This document shows positions 4,779-11,337 of a stretch of DNA of 13,576 nt, piece by piece (position 1 is the first letter of the stretch; each line of letters opens with the position of its first letter). The stretch lies in NCBI GenBank assembly GCA_964489845.1, contig CAZAZV010000015.1, forward strand, positions 1-13,576, in the 5' to 3' direction. The stretch is from GWA1-54-12 sp964489845 (lineage in GTDB: Bacteria > Patescibacteriota > Minisyncoccia > UBA6257 > GWB1-50-10). The position numbers were made by a program, and so were the translations under genes. The notes below the pieces were generated by a model. That model was not told the origin of the DNA. It was given only the letters and a program-made list of their open reading frames with translations, and ran no database searches.

Positions 4779-5504
4779 ATGACGAAAACTGACATTCCCA
4801 TACACCCGCTCCAGGTTGAAGTTTTGCGCGTTCTTATCTTTACCGAAGCGGCGCGGTTTTCCGAACTCAACGCGACGAAAGCGCCGAATGACCAATTCGC
4901 GTTTCATCTGCGTCAGCTCCTCACGACCGGTCTCGTGGAAAAACTCGAGAACGGGAAATACCGTCTCACGGCGAGCGGAAAAGAATTTGCGAACCGCTTC
5001 GATATGGATACGCCCGAGAAAATCGCTGTCGAGCGGCAGGCGAAACTCGGCGTCCTTGTCGTGTGCATTGACGATTCGCCGGCTCACGGAGGCGAGCGCC
5101 GGTATCTCGTGCAGCAGCGCCTGAAGCAACCCTACTACGGTTTCCACGGATTCATCACGGGCAAGGTGAAGTGGGGCGAGACGATCGCAAAAACGGCGGC
5201 ACGCGAGCTCGGGGAGGAGGCGGGATGCGCCGCCGACCTCACGTTCTTCGGTCTCCAGCACAAGATGGATTATGCGGAGACAGGGGAACTTTTGGAGGAT
5301 AAGTTTTTCTTCATGTTCAAGGCAGAGCGCCTGCGCGGTGCTCTTGTGGAGCAATTTGAGGGCGGGCGGAATGTGTGGCTTTCCCGCAAGGAACTTGAGG
5401 CGATTCCCGAAGTGTTCAATGACGTACCGGAAGTTATGAACGTCATCGAGCGCGGTGATGCCTTCGCGTTTCTCGAACACAAGTATACCGTCGCGCGCTA
5501 CTAG
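4779..5504 (+). CDS. NUDIX hydrolase with N-terminal winged-helix domain
   Basis: A 241-residue two-domain protein. Residues about 8-75 look like a winged helix-turn-helix (HPLQVEVLRVL, then FHLRQLLTTGLVEKL and a YRLTASGKEFANR wing), and residues about 88-235 form a NUDIX fold. The NUDIX box is complete: G128, E134, R142-E143-L144, E146-E147 and G149, matching Gx5Ex7REUxEExGU. It should cleave a nucleoside diphosphate-linked compound; the substrate is unknown. The domain order is opposite to NrtR-type regulators (NUDIX first, HTH last), so whether it binds DNA or only uses the module for dimerisation is open. The ATG is placed 6 bases after a -10 box with no Shine-Dalgarno needed. It is divergent from the RAYT and precedes infC. 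Confidence 0.9.
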   Translation: MTKTDIPIHPLQVEVLRVLIFTEAARFSELNATKAPNDQFAFHLRQLLTTGLVEKLENGKYRLTASGKEFANRFDMDTPEKIAVERQAKLGVLVVCIDDSPAHGGERRYLVQQRLKQPYYGFHGFITGKVKWGETIAKTAARELGEEAGCAADLTFFGLQHKMDYAETGELLEDKFFFMFKAERLRGALVEQFEGGRNVWLSRKELEAIPEVFNDVPEVMNVIERGDAFAFLEHKYTVARY

Positions 5505-5530
5505 ACAAACCACTTCCCCTCCGTTATGCT
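5502..5530 (+). promoter_or_regulatory. Promoter of the infC-rpmI-rplT operon
   Basis: TAGACA (5502-5507, overlapping the upstream stop codon) and TATGCT (5525-5530) are spaced by 17 bp. Predicted transcription start is near 5536-5538. The same TAGACA -35 variant is used by the preceding gene. Confidence 0.55.
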
Positions 5531-5550
5531 TGTTTTTGGACAATCGGTCA

Positions 5551-6063
5551 GTGGATAAGAGAGAAACGCATAACATAAACGAGCGCATACGCGCGACAGA
5601 GCTCCGCGTGGTGAGCGAGGCGGGTGAAAATCTCGGCGTGCTCCCCACCTCGGAGGCACTCAAGCTCGCGAAGGAGCAGGGACTGGACCTTATCGAGATC
5701 GCTCCTCACGCGGCTCCGCCGGTCGCTCGGATTATGAGCTTTGACAAGTTCCGGTACAGTCAGGAAAAGGAGGCGAAGAGGAAGAACCGGGAACAAAAGG
5801 GCAGGGACATGAAGCAGATTCGCATCACGCCCCGTGCCGCGAAGAACGATTTGGAGACGAAAGCGAAACGGGCGCGCGCGTTTCTCGACGACGGACACCG
5901 CGTGGAAGTGAGCATCTTCCTCCGCGGAAGGGAAAAAGCGAATATGGGATTTGCGAAGCAGAAACTGCAGGAGTTTCTCACGATGCTCGGCGCCGCATAC
6001 GTCACGGTAGCGGAACCGAAGAACAGTGGCAGGGGGTTTACGACGCAGGTGGTGAAGAAGTAG
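5551..6063 (+). CDS. infC: Translation initiation factor IF-3
   Basis: Binds the 30S subunit, prevents premature 50S joining and checks the initiator tRNA. NINERIRATELRVV opens the IF-3 N domain, followed by SEALKLAKEQGLDLIEIAP and PPVARIMSFDKFRY, the basic linker rich in Lys/Arg, then KQIRITPRAAKNDLETKAK and the C-domain strand VEVSIFLRGREKA. It heads the classical infC-rpmI-rplT operon. I chose GTG at 5551 (170 residues), which leaves eight residues before the INERI strand, as usual for the family. Alternatives are TTG at 5536, placed on the predicted transcription start, and ATA at 5575, since infC is known for rare start codons. The frame is open further upstream, but a start there would precede the promoter. 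Confidence 0.93.
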   Translation: MDKRETHNINERIRATELRVVSEAGENLGVLPTSEALKLAKEQGLDLIEIAPHAAPPVARIMSFDKFRYSQEKEAKRKNREQKGRDMKQIRITPRAAKNDLETKAKRARAFLDDGHRVEVSIFLRGREKANMGFAKQKLQEFLTMLGAAYVTVAEPKNSGRGFTTQVVKK

Positions 6064-6068
6064 ATTTT

Positions 6069-6215
6069 ATGAATAAAACGACTACGAAACGAATACGGGT
6101 TACGAAAACCGGGAAACTGCTCCGCCGCCCGAAAGGGCTCGGGCACTCACGGGCGAATAAAACGGCGAGGCAAAAGGTAAGGAAGCGAGGGTATCGGATT
6201 TATGCCGCGGGTTAA
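6069..6215 (+). CDS. rpmI: 50S ribosomal protein L35 (short form)
   Basis: A 48-residue basic protein beginning MNKTTTKRIRVTKTGKLLRR and ending RGYRIYAAG. The TKRIRVTKTGKLLRR segment matches the L35 core (KRFKVTGTGKxxRR), and the HSRANKTARQKVRKRG part matches the region that follows. The position between infC and rplT is decisive. It is shorter than typical L35 (about 64 residues), missing the usual MPKMKTHKGA start and part of the tail. Its stop lies inside rplT: the two genes overlap by 14 bases in different frames, suggesting coupled translation. It starts 5 bases after the infC stop. Confidence 0.9.
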   Translation: MNKTTTKRIRVTKTGKLLRRPKGLGHSRANKTARQKVRKRGYRIYAAG

Positions 6216-6549
6216 ACGAGGAATTATCAAACACAAGAAGCGCGAACGGACGCTGAAGGAAACAAAGGGATTCCGATGGGGGCGGAAGAATTTGAGAGTC
6301 CGCGCGAAGGAATCGCTCTTGCACGCGCGGCGACACGCGTTCGTCGGCCGCAAGCAGAAGAAGCGCACGTCGAGGCAGTTGTGGAACGTGAAAATCAATG
6401 CGGGCGTGCGGCAGTACGGACTTTCGTATAGCGCGTTCATGCACCTCCTCGAGGAACACGGCATTAAGCTGAACCGCAAGATGCTCGCGTATCTTGCCGA
6501 GCACGAACCTCAAGAATTTCAGAAACTCGTCGACCAAGTCAAGGAGTAA
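6202..6549 (+). CDS. rplT: 50S ribosomal protein L20
   Basis: Binds 23S rRNA early in 50S assembly and in many bacteria represses its own operon. Canonical motifs are MPRVKRG at the start, KHKKRERTLKETKGF, the long basic helix through LLHARRHAFVGRKQKKRTSRQLW, and INAGVRQYGLSYSAFMHLL, a classic L20 signature. Length is 115 residues, close to the family norm of about 117. The ATG lies within the last codons of rpmI, so expression is probably coupled. A terminator follows immediately. Confidence 0.97.
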   Translation: MPRVKRGIIKHKKRERTLKETKGFRWGRKNLRVRAKESLLHARRHAFVGRKQKKRTSRQLWNVKINAGVRQYGLSYSAFMHLLEEHGIKLNRKMLAYLAEHEPQEFQKLVDQVKE

Positions 6550-6553
6550 AAAG

Positions 6554-6582
6554 TGAGCGAAGCCGGGCCTCGCTCATTTTTT
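6554..6582. terminator. Intrinsic terminator of infC-rpmI-rplT
   Basis: TGAGCGAAGCC pairs with GGCCTCGCTCA (one A-C mismatch, tight loop), followed by TTTTTT at 6577-6582. It overlaps the last codon of the convergent Mur ligase gene, and A-rich sequence on the other side (6548-6552) gives T-rich DNA on the minus strand, so it may terminate both transcripts. Confidence 0.85.
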
Positions 6583-7773
6583 GTTGAGAAGCTCTTGTGC
6601 GATTCCTGCTTCGTCCCACGGAATCGTTGCGCCGTTTTTCATGTGGAACTGTCTCTGGCTCCCCATGCCGGTCAAGATGACGAAATCGTGTTCGCCCGCG
6701 AGTGAGAGCGCTTGCGTGATCGCCTCCCGTCGGTCGGGTATTTCGTAAATCTTTTCCGGATTCACCCGTGCGTTTTCGATACCGTTCCGCATCTGCGAGA
6801 TAATCAGTTTCGGGTCGTCGTCGTACGGGTCTTCGCTCGTCAGGATGACGATGTCGGCATAGCTTGCGGCGATTTTCCCCATTTCGGGGCGCTTCCATAC
6901 ATCCCTCCCGCCTCCGGCGGAGCCGAGCACGGCGATGAGCTGCGAGTCGTCTTTGAAGCCGTAATGTTCCCTGATGTTTTTGTACACCGCCTCGAGCGAG
7001 TCCGGCGTATGTGCATAGTCCACGATGACGGCGAAGGGTTCGCGCTGCACGAACTGCATGCGCCCCGGTATTCCCCCGAACCCGCCGAGCGTTTCCTGAA
7101 TGACCACTTCGTTTACGCCGAGTTCCCGCGCGATGGCGAGCGCCGCCGCCACATTTGCGATGTTAAAATCGGCTTTCATCCAATCGGCGCCGTACGCTTC
7201 GCGGAGATTTTGCACGAGCTTGAACGCATCCGCCTCGTTCCACAGGATGATTTTGCTTCCCGACACCGACTTCGCCGCTTCTTTGAAATATACGGCATTC
7301 TCGTCGCCTTCGTTGATGAAAAAGCGCCGCATTTTTTTCGATGAATGCTTGAGCGAAGCGAAGAAAGCGATTTTTGCCGCCCGGTACTTCTCGAACGAGC
7401 CGTGCGACTCGATGTGCTCGGGTCGCAGGTTCAGAAACACGGCGGCGTCCCAGTCGATGAAACGGTGCCGCCACTGTTTCACGCCCTCCGACGTCACTTC
7501 GACGAGCGCATAGTTCGCGCCGGTTGACGCCGCGTCGCGCAGAAATTTTTGTATCGCCCACCTGCCCGGCATCGTATTGAAAGAGGGACTGTGGAGCGAC
7601 GAAAGGACCGCCGTCTTCTTCCCCGATGCCGTGAGGAGCGCATTCGCGAATTCTATGGTCGTCGATTTGCCCTTCGTACCGGTGACGCCGATGACAAAAA
7701 GTTCTCGGCTCGGGTGGCGGTACCGGATACTCCCCGACCAGGCGAGGAGATAATGATAGAAATGTTTCAGCAT
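6574..7773 (-). CDS. murE: Mur ligase, MurE type, without the N-terminal UDP-binding domain
   Basis: Adds an amino acid to the peptidoglycan precursor stem peptide using ATP. The central domain starts almost at once: GVTGTKGKST P-loop at residues 29-38, then LRPEHIESHGSFEKY, the NIANVAAALA helix, GIPGRMQFV, VDYAHTPDSLEAV (251-263) and the C-terminal domain with LTSEDPYDDDP. At 399 residues it lacks about 100 N-terminal residues of standard MurE (about 490), where the UDP-MurNAc part binds. The amino-acid specificity motif, DNPR in diaminopimelate-adding MurE, is EDPY here (314-317), so the added residue cannot be predicted. ATG at 7773 shares its A with the ruvA stop (TGATG), implying coupled translation; an overlapping GTG at 7776 is possible. 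Close relatives could include CapB-like or MurT-like ligases, but MurE fits best. Confidence 0.85.
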   Translation of the reverse strand: MLKHFYHYLLAWSGSIRYRHPSRELFVIGVTGTKGKSTTIEFANALLTASGKKTAVLSSLHSPSFNTMPGRWAIQKFLRDAASTGANYALVEVTSEGVKQWRHRFIDWDAAVFLNLRPEHIESHGSFEKYRAAKIAFFASLKHSSKKMRRFFINEGDENAVYFKEAAKSVSGSKIILWNEADAFKLVQNLREAYGADWMKADFNIANVAAALAIARELGVNEVVIQETLGGFGGIPGRMQFVQREPFAVIVDYAHTPDSLEAVYKNIREHYGFKDDSQLIAVLGSAGGGRDVWKRPEMGKIAASYADIVILTSEDPYDDDPKLIISQMRNGIENARVNPEKIYEIPDRREAITQALSLAGEHDFVILTGMGSQRQFHMKNGATIPWDEAGIAQELLNKK

Positions 7774-8339
7774 CACAATCTCTTCAGCGCTTCTTTGATG
7801 CGGTCTTCGAGTTTTTCCGAGTCATTGCCGAGCAGTTGGATGACCCGCTTTACGTCGCGCCGATTGTATCCGAGACTCACCAAAACATCTTCCACATCGG
7901 CATCGACGTCCATGGTCTTTGCGAGTTCCGACGCATTGGTGAGGTGCAGCTTGTCGCGCAGTTCCACGATGACGCGGGCGGCGGTTTTCTTCCCGATGCC
8001 GGGCGTCGCGGCGAGAAAGTCGCTTTTTCCTTCGACAATCGCCGCAGCGATGCGTTCGGGGGAGTCCGCGTCCATGATGTGCAGCGCCGTCTTGGGGCCG
8101 ATGCCCGATACCGAGATGAGCATTTCGAAGAGGGAAAGCGCGGTTTCATTTTCGAATCCGTAGAGCTCTATGGCGGTATCCTTGAGATGCATACTGCAGG
8201 CGAACTTCACCTCCTCGTTCTCCCGGAGTTTTTCGAGAAGCCGCGCGGCGACGGCAACCTTGAACCCCAGCGCTCCGGTCATGAGGACGCAGTACCCGGG
8301 ACCCTTGCGCGCGACGATTCCTTGTATGCTCCGGAGCAT
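7773..8339 (-). CDS. ruvA: Holliday junction branch migration protein RuvA
   Basis: Tetrameric protein that binds Holliday junctions and loads the RuvB motor. At 188 residues it has the usual size. Domain I is the N-terminal barrel (MLRSIQGIVARKG to ELYGFEN). Domain II has two helix-hairpin-helix motifs, SVSGIGPKTAL (about 76-86) and ATPGIGKKTAARV (about 111-123). Domain III is the small C-terminal RuvB-contacting helix bundle (about 147-188) with VLVSLGYNRRDVKRVI. No ruvB or ruvC is in the window. The ATG is only 4 bases from a TGATATACT extended -10 box, supporting this start and a leaderless transcript. It is coupled to the Mur ligase downstream. Confidence 0.97.
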   Translation of the reverse strand: MLRSIQGIVARKGPGYCVLMTGALGFKVAVAARLLEKLRENEEVKFACSMHLKDTAIELYGFENETALSLFEMLISVSGIGPKTALHIMDADSPERIAAAIVEGKSDFLAATPGIGKKTAARVIVELRDKLHLTNASELAKTMDVDADVEDVLVSLGYNRRDVKRVIQLLGNDSEKLEDRIKEALKRL

Positions 8340-8343
8340 ACCC

Positions 8344-8352
8344 AGTATATCA
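8344..8352 (-). promoter_or_regulatory. Extended -10 promoter of ruvA
   Basis: TGATATACT on the minus strand matches TGnTATAMT, with only GGGT before the ATG. The mRNA would begin at or next to the start codon. No -35 consensus is seen. Confidence 0.5.
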
Positions 8353-8456
8353 ACTTCGACTTCCCTTGCGGGAGAGCGAAGTTATGATAATGCCTTGTAT
8401 TTTTAACCTTTGCATAGTACGTATCCCAGAGCCCCAGCTTCAGCTGGTCGAAGTTG
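8351..8456. repeat. 10-bp inverted repeat flanking the ruvA/clp divergent promoter region
   Basis: CAACTTCGAC (8351-8360) and its exact reverse complement GTCGAAGTTG (8447-8456) sit at the two ends of the intergenic region, each just upstream of the -10 region of the gene on its side. Between and beside them are a CCAGCT/AGCTGG repeat (8434-8447), an imperfect stem AACTTCG...CGAAGTT (8352-8383) and, outside, a 15-bp palindrome CGGGCAT-A-ATGCCCG (8463-8477). No gene is visible in 8340-8507. Confidence 0.5.
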
Positions 8457-8477
8457 TATTACCGGGCATAATGCCCG

Positions 8478-8500
8478 TATTATAGCGCGGGTGATATAAT
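8478..8500 (+). promoter_or_regulatory. Promoter region of the Clp-type ATPase gene
   Basis: TGATATAAT at 8492-8500 is a perfect extended -10, ending 7 bases before ATG 8508. A second -10-like box, TATTAT (8478-8483), has a weak TTGTAT -35 at 8454-8459. The first predicts a leaderless mRNA starting at ATG 8508. Confidence 0.5.
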
Positions 8501-8507
8501 AATGGTA

Positions 8508-8865
8508 ATGACGCATGCAGGAGCGTTCCTCATCGAACGATTTCTACGCAGTGTTGCCGCTTTCGTGCGCGATTGGTACGCGCGGGGGAGCGCACGGTAT
8601 TGGCATCGGGTCATAACGGCGGTCGAAGACATGGACCGCGGCCTCGCGCTCGTCATCACTGTGAAGCACCTCTTTATGCCCCTGTACGGCGATTATTCGG
8701 TCGGCGGGTACGTCTTCGGATTCGTATTCCGAGCGCTCCGCACACTCGTCGGAGCGGTCGTCTACGCATTCACATTCGCGTGTTCCGGTATCGTCTATGC
8801 GGCGTGGGTGTTGCTCCCGCCCGCACTCCTCTTCGTCTTTTTCTCCGGACTTTTTGGCTTCCATG
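8508..8865 (+). CDS. N-terminal membrane module of a Clp-type AAA+ ATPase (truncated by assembly gap)
   Basis: Open frame running into the run of Ns. It encodes about 119 residues: an amphipathic start (MTHAGAFLIERFLRS), then a segment with VITVKHLFMPLYGDYSVGGYVFGFVFR, then two hydrophobic stretches (LVGAVVYAFTFACSGIVYAAW and VLLPPALLFVFFSGLFGF; shown in parts) that would be membrane helices. The pattern resembles, from memory, the N-terminal module that CPR genomes carry in front of a ClpA/ClpC-like ATPase, so this and the fragment after the gap are probably one gene. ATG 8508 is preferred to ATG 8502 because the latter lies one base from the -10 box. The frame cannot be matched across a gap of unknown length. 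Confidence 0.75.
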
Positions 8866-8965
8866 NNNNNNNNNNNNNNNNNNNNNNNNNNNNNNNNNNN
8901 NNNNNNNNNNNNNNNNNNNNNNNNNNNNNNNNNNNNNNNNNNNNNNNNNNNNNNNNNNNNNNNNN
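8866..8965. other. Assembly gap (100 Ns)
   Basis: A run of exactly 100 N, the usual placeholder for a gap of unknown size. It interrupts the membrane region of the Clp-type ATPase, so apparent frame differences across it carry no meaning. Confidence 0.98.
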
Positions 8966-11337
8966 TCCTCTATCTTGCCGTGCGACTGGTGCTTTATCCC
9001 GTGCGCACGCTCGAGGCGGGAGGGTTCCTGATACTCCTTTTTCTTGCCGACCGCGCGCTTCATGCGGACGAAGGCATGGTGACCGTACGCGAATTCGCGC
9101 GCGCAGGCCGGAAGAACGTGTCCGATGTGTTCACCCCCGACGCGGAGCGGGCACTTGCCCGAGCGTTGTGGCGCGCCCGCGCATCGCACGCCGATTTCTA
9201 TGCCGAACTCACGCGGGTACTCCTGGGGTATCGGGACGTGCGCGACGCCGTCTCGCGCCTCGGTATTCCCCACGAAGCGTTCGCGCCTGACCCTTCCGTT
9301 GCTTCGGGGACGGCATCCGACCCGCTCCCGCTCGCTGAGACAATCGGCCTCGCCGCGTATGCGCAGGCGGAGCGTGAGGGAGAGGATTTCGTGCGTCCGC
9401 GGAATCTCTTTGCGGCGCTTTTCGGCACCGACGACGCGTTCATGGAACGCCTGTGCAGCCGCTACAACGTGACGCCGGAGGATGCGTCGGGGGCACTGCT
9501 CTTCGAGCGGTTCCGCCCCACGCTGAAATTTGTCCGGCGGGTGCCCGCGGCGCTCGGCGGCTTCGGTTACAGCGCCCGTGCGCGGCGGAAACGGATTATG
9601 AACCGCGCATGGACCGCCCGCCCGACGCCGTTTCTTGATGCATTCGGGACCGACCTCACGGGTCTCGTGCGACAAGAGCAAGTCGGGTTTCTCGTAGGGC
9701 ACGCGCGGGAGTTCGACGAGCTCATTCGCGCCCTCTCGCGCCCCGGGAGGAGCAATGCGCTTCTCGTCGGACCCCCCGGCATCGGGAAATCGTCGCTCAT
9801 CGCGCACCTCGCATTCGACATCGCCCGCGACGACGTGCCGGAAGCGCTCTTCGACAGGCGGGTTGTCGAGCTCGATATCGGGCGCATCGTCGCCGACGCC
9901 AAAGCGGAAGAAGTCGCCGGCCGACTGAAGCGCATCGCGGATGAAATCGTCATCGCCGGCAACGTGCTCCTCGTCATGCCCGAAGCGCACCAGCTCTTCA
10001 AAGCGGTTTCGTACGAGGGGGGCCTCACCCCCATCGACGTACTGCTTCCCGTCGTCCGGGATGCGAATATCCCGATCGTGTGCACGACGACCCCCTCGGA
10101 CTTTCCGCTCATCGAAAAGAACAGTTCGTTCCTGGAACTTTTCGATAAAATCGACGTCTCGGAAATTTCCCAAGAAGAAGCGTTCCGCATCCTCGCGTAC
10201 TACGCGGTCATCCTCGAGAAGCAGGAACGGGTCTTCGTGCAGTTCAAGGCGCTGCGGCAGTGCGTCGCTTTGGCGTACCGCTATCTCCACGAGCAGCCGC
10301 TTCCCGCGAGCGCAATCAATCTCCTGAAGGAATGCGTCGTCACGGCGCGGCGGGCGAAGCGGCGCCGTCCGACGGTCTCCGAAGGCGTCGTGTACGAGAC
10401 CGTCGAATCGCTCTCGAAAATCCCCGTACAGCGCGCGAGTGCCGGCGAAGCGGAAAAACTCCTGAACCTCGAGTCGATTATTCATGAGCGCCTCGTGGAC
10501 CAGAGCGGGGCGGTCAGCGCCGTGTCCGAAGCGCTCCGCGAGTATCGGAGCGGCCTCTCGCGGAAAGGAGCTCCGATCGCATCGTTTCTCTTCGTGGGTC
10601 CGACCGGTGTGGGGAAGACGGAGCTCGCGAAGATTTTGTCCACCGTGCAGTTCGGTTCCCCCGCCATGATGACGCGTTTGGATATGTCGGAGTACCAGGC
10701 CGCGGACAGCGTGAACCGACTCATCGATACGCTCGCAAAAGCGGTGCGGGCACAGCCGTACACGCTCGTCCTGCTCGATGAATTCGAGAAAGCGCACCCC
10801 GACCTCTTGAACATCTTTTTGCAAGTGTTCGATGACGGACGGCTTACCGACGCTTCGGGGCGAACGGAGAGTTTCGAGCACGCGATTATCATCGCGACGT
10901 CGAATGCCGATTCTGAATACATCAAGGAGTCGGTGGAGCAAGGGAAAGCAATGGAACAAATCGCCGACGAGTTGAAGCGCCGCCTCACCTCATATTTCAA
11001 ACCCGAGCTCCTGAATCGGTTTTCCCGCGTTGTGGTGTTCAAAACGCTGTCGCTCGACGAGACCACAGCGATCGCTGGACTCTTGCTCCGCGAGACCGAG
11101 CAGGTGCTCGCAGACGCGCATGGCATCGGGCTCGCTGTTTCTCCCGCCGCCGTCGGGGAGCTCGTCCGGCGCGGCTACTCGCCCGTTTTCGGCGCGCGCC
11201 CGCTGCGGGAAACGATTCAGGATGTCATCCGGGGACGCGTCGCCGAGATGCTCCTCCGGAACGAGGTCAAACGCGGCGACGTCATCGCCGTCGATTACCG
11301 TGACCATGAATTCACCTTTGAAACGCATACGAAATAG
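8966..11337 (+). CDS. Clp-type double AAA+ ATPase (ClpA/ClpC-like), main part, 5' end in assembly gap
   Basis: A 789-residue fragment. Residues 1-30 are hydrophobic (LYLAVRLVLY, GGFLILLFLA), then a Clp-N-like region (about 35-200) precedes two AAA+ domains. D1: Walker A GPPGIGKSS (268-276), but the Walker B site reads LLVMPEAH (P338 where Asp is expected, E339 kept), and the ALERRF arginine-finger stretch is FLELFDKI. D2: Walker A GPTGVGKT (544-551), Walker B VLLDE (D604-E605), sensor 1 TSN (N646), arginine finger LLNRF (R684), sensor 2 GARPLR (R747). D2 therefore looks active. Both usual pore-loop motifs and the ClpP-docking tripeptide are not found. There is no long ClpB middle domain. Likely a membrane-anchored unfoldase or remodelling ATPase; its partner is unknown. 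Its end overlaps polX by 32 bases. Confidence 0.88.

Noticed and set aside
4719..5663. 314-residue open frame on the minus strand across the NUDIX gene and infC start
   Set aside because: Antisense to two genes with complete family motifs; composition is typical of a complementary-strand shadow.
8430..8480. Riboswitch or rho-independent terminator in the ruvA/clp intergenic region
   Set aside because: The inverted repeats are short, the region lies between divergent genes, and no T-run or known aptamer pattern is visible.
8797..8865. ATG at 8797 as the start of the Clp-type ATPase, reading through the Ns
   Set aside because: This frame before the gap overlaps the better-supported frame from 8508; a placeholder gap of unknown size cannot establish frame continuity.
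8770..10959. 729-residue open frame on the minus strand opposite the Clp-type ATPase
   Set aside because: It runs through the N gap and is antisense to a frame with clear AAA+ motifs; its composition is Arg/His/Glu-rich, as expected for a shadow in high-GC DNA, and no family motif is seen.
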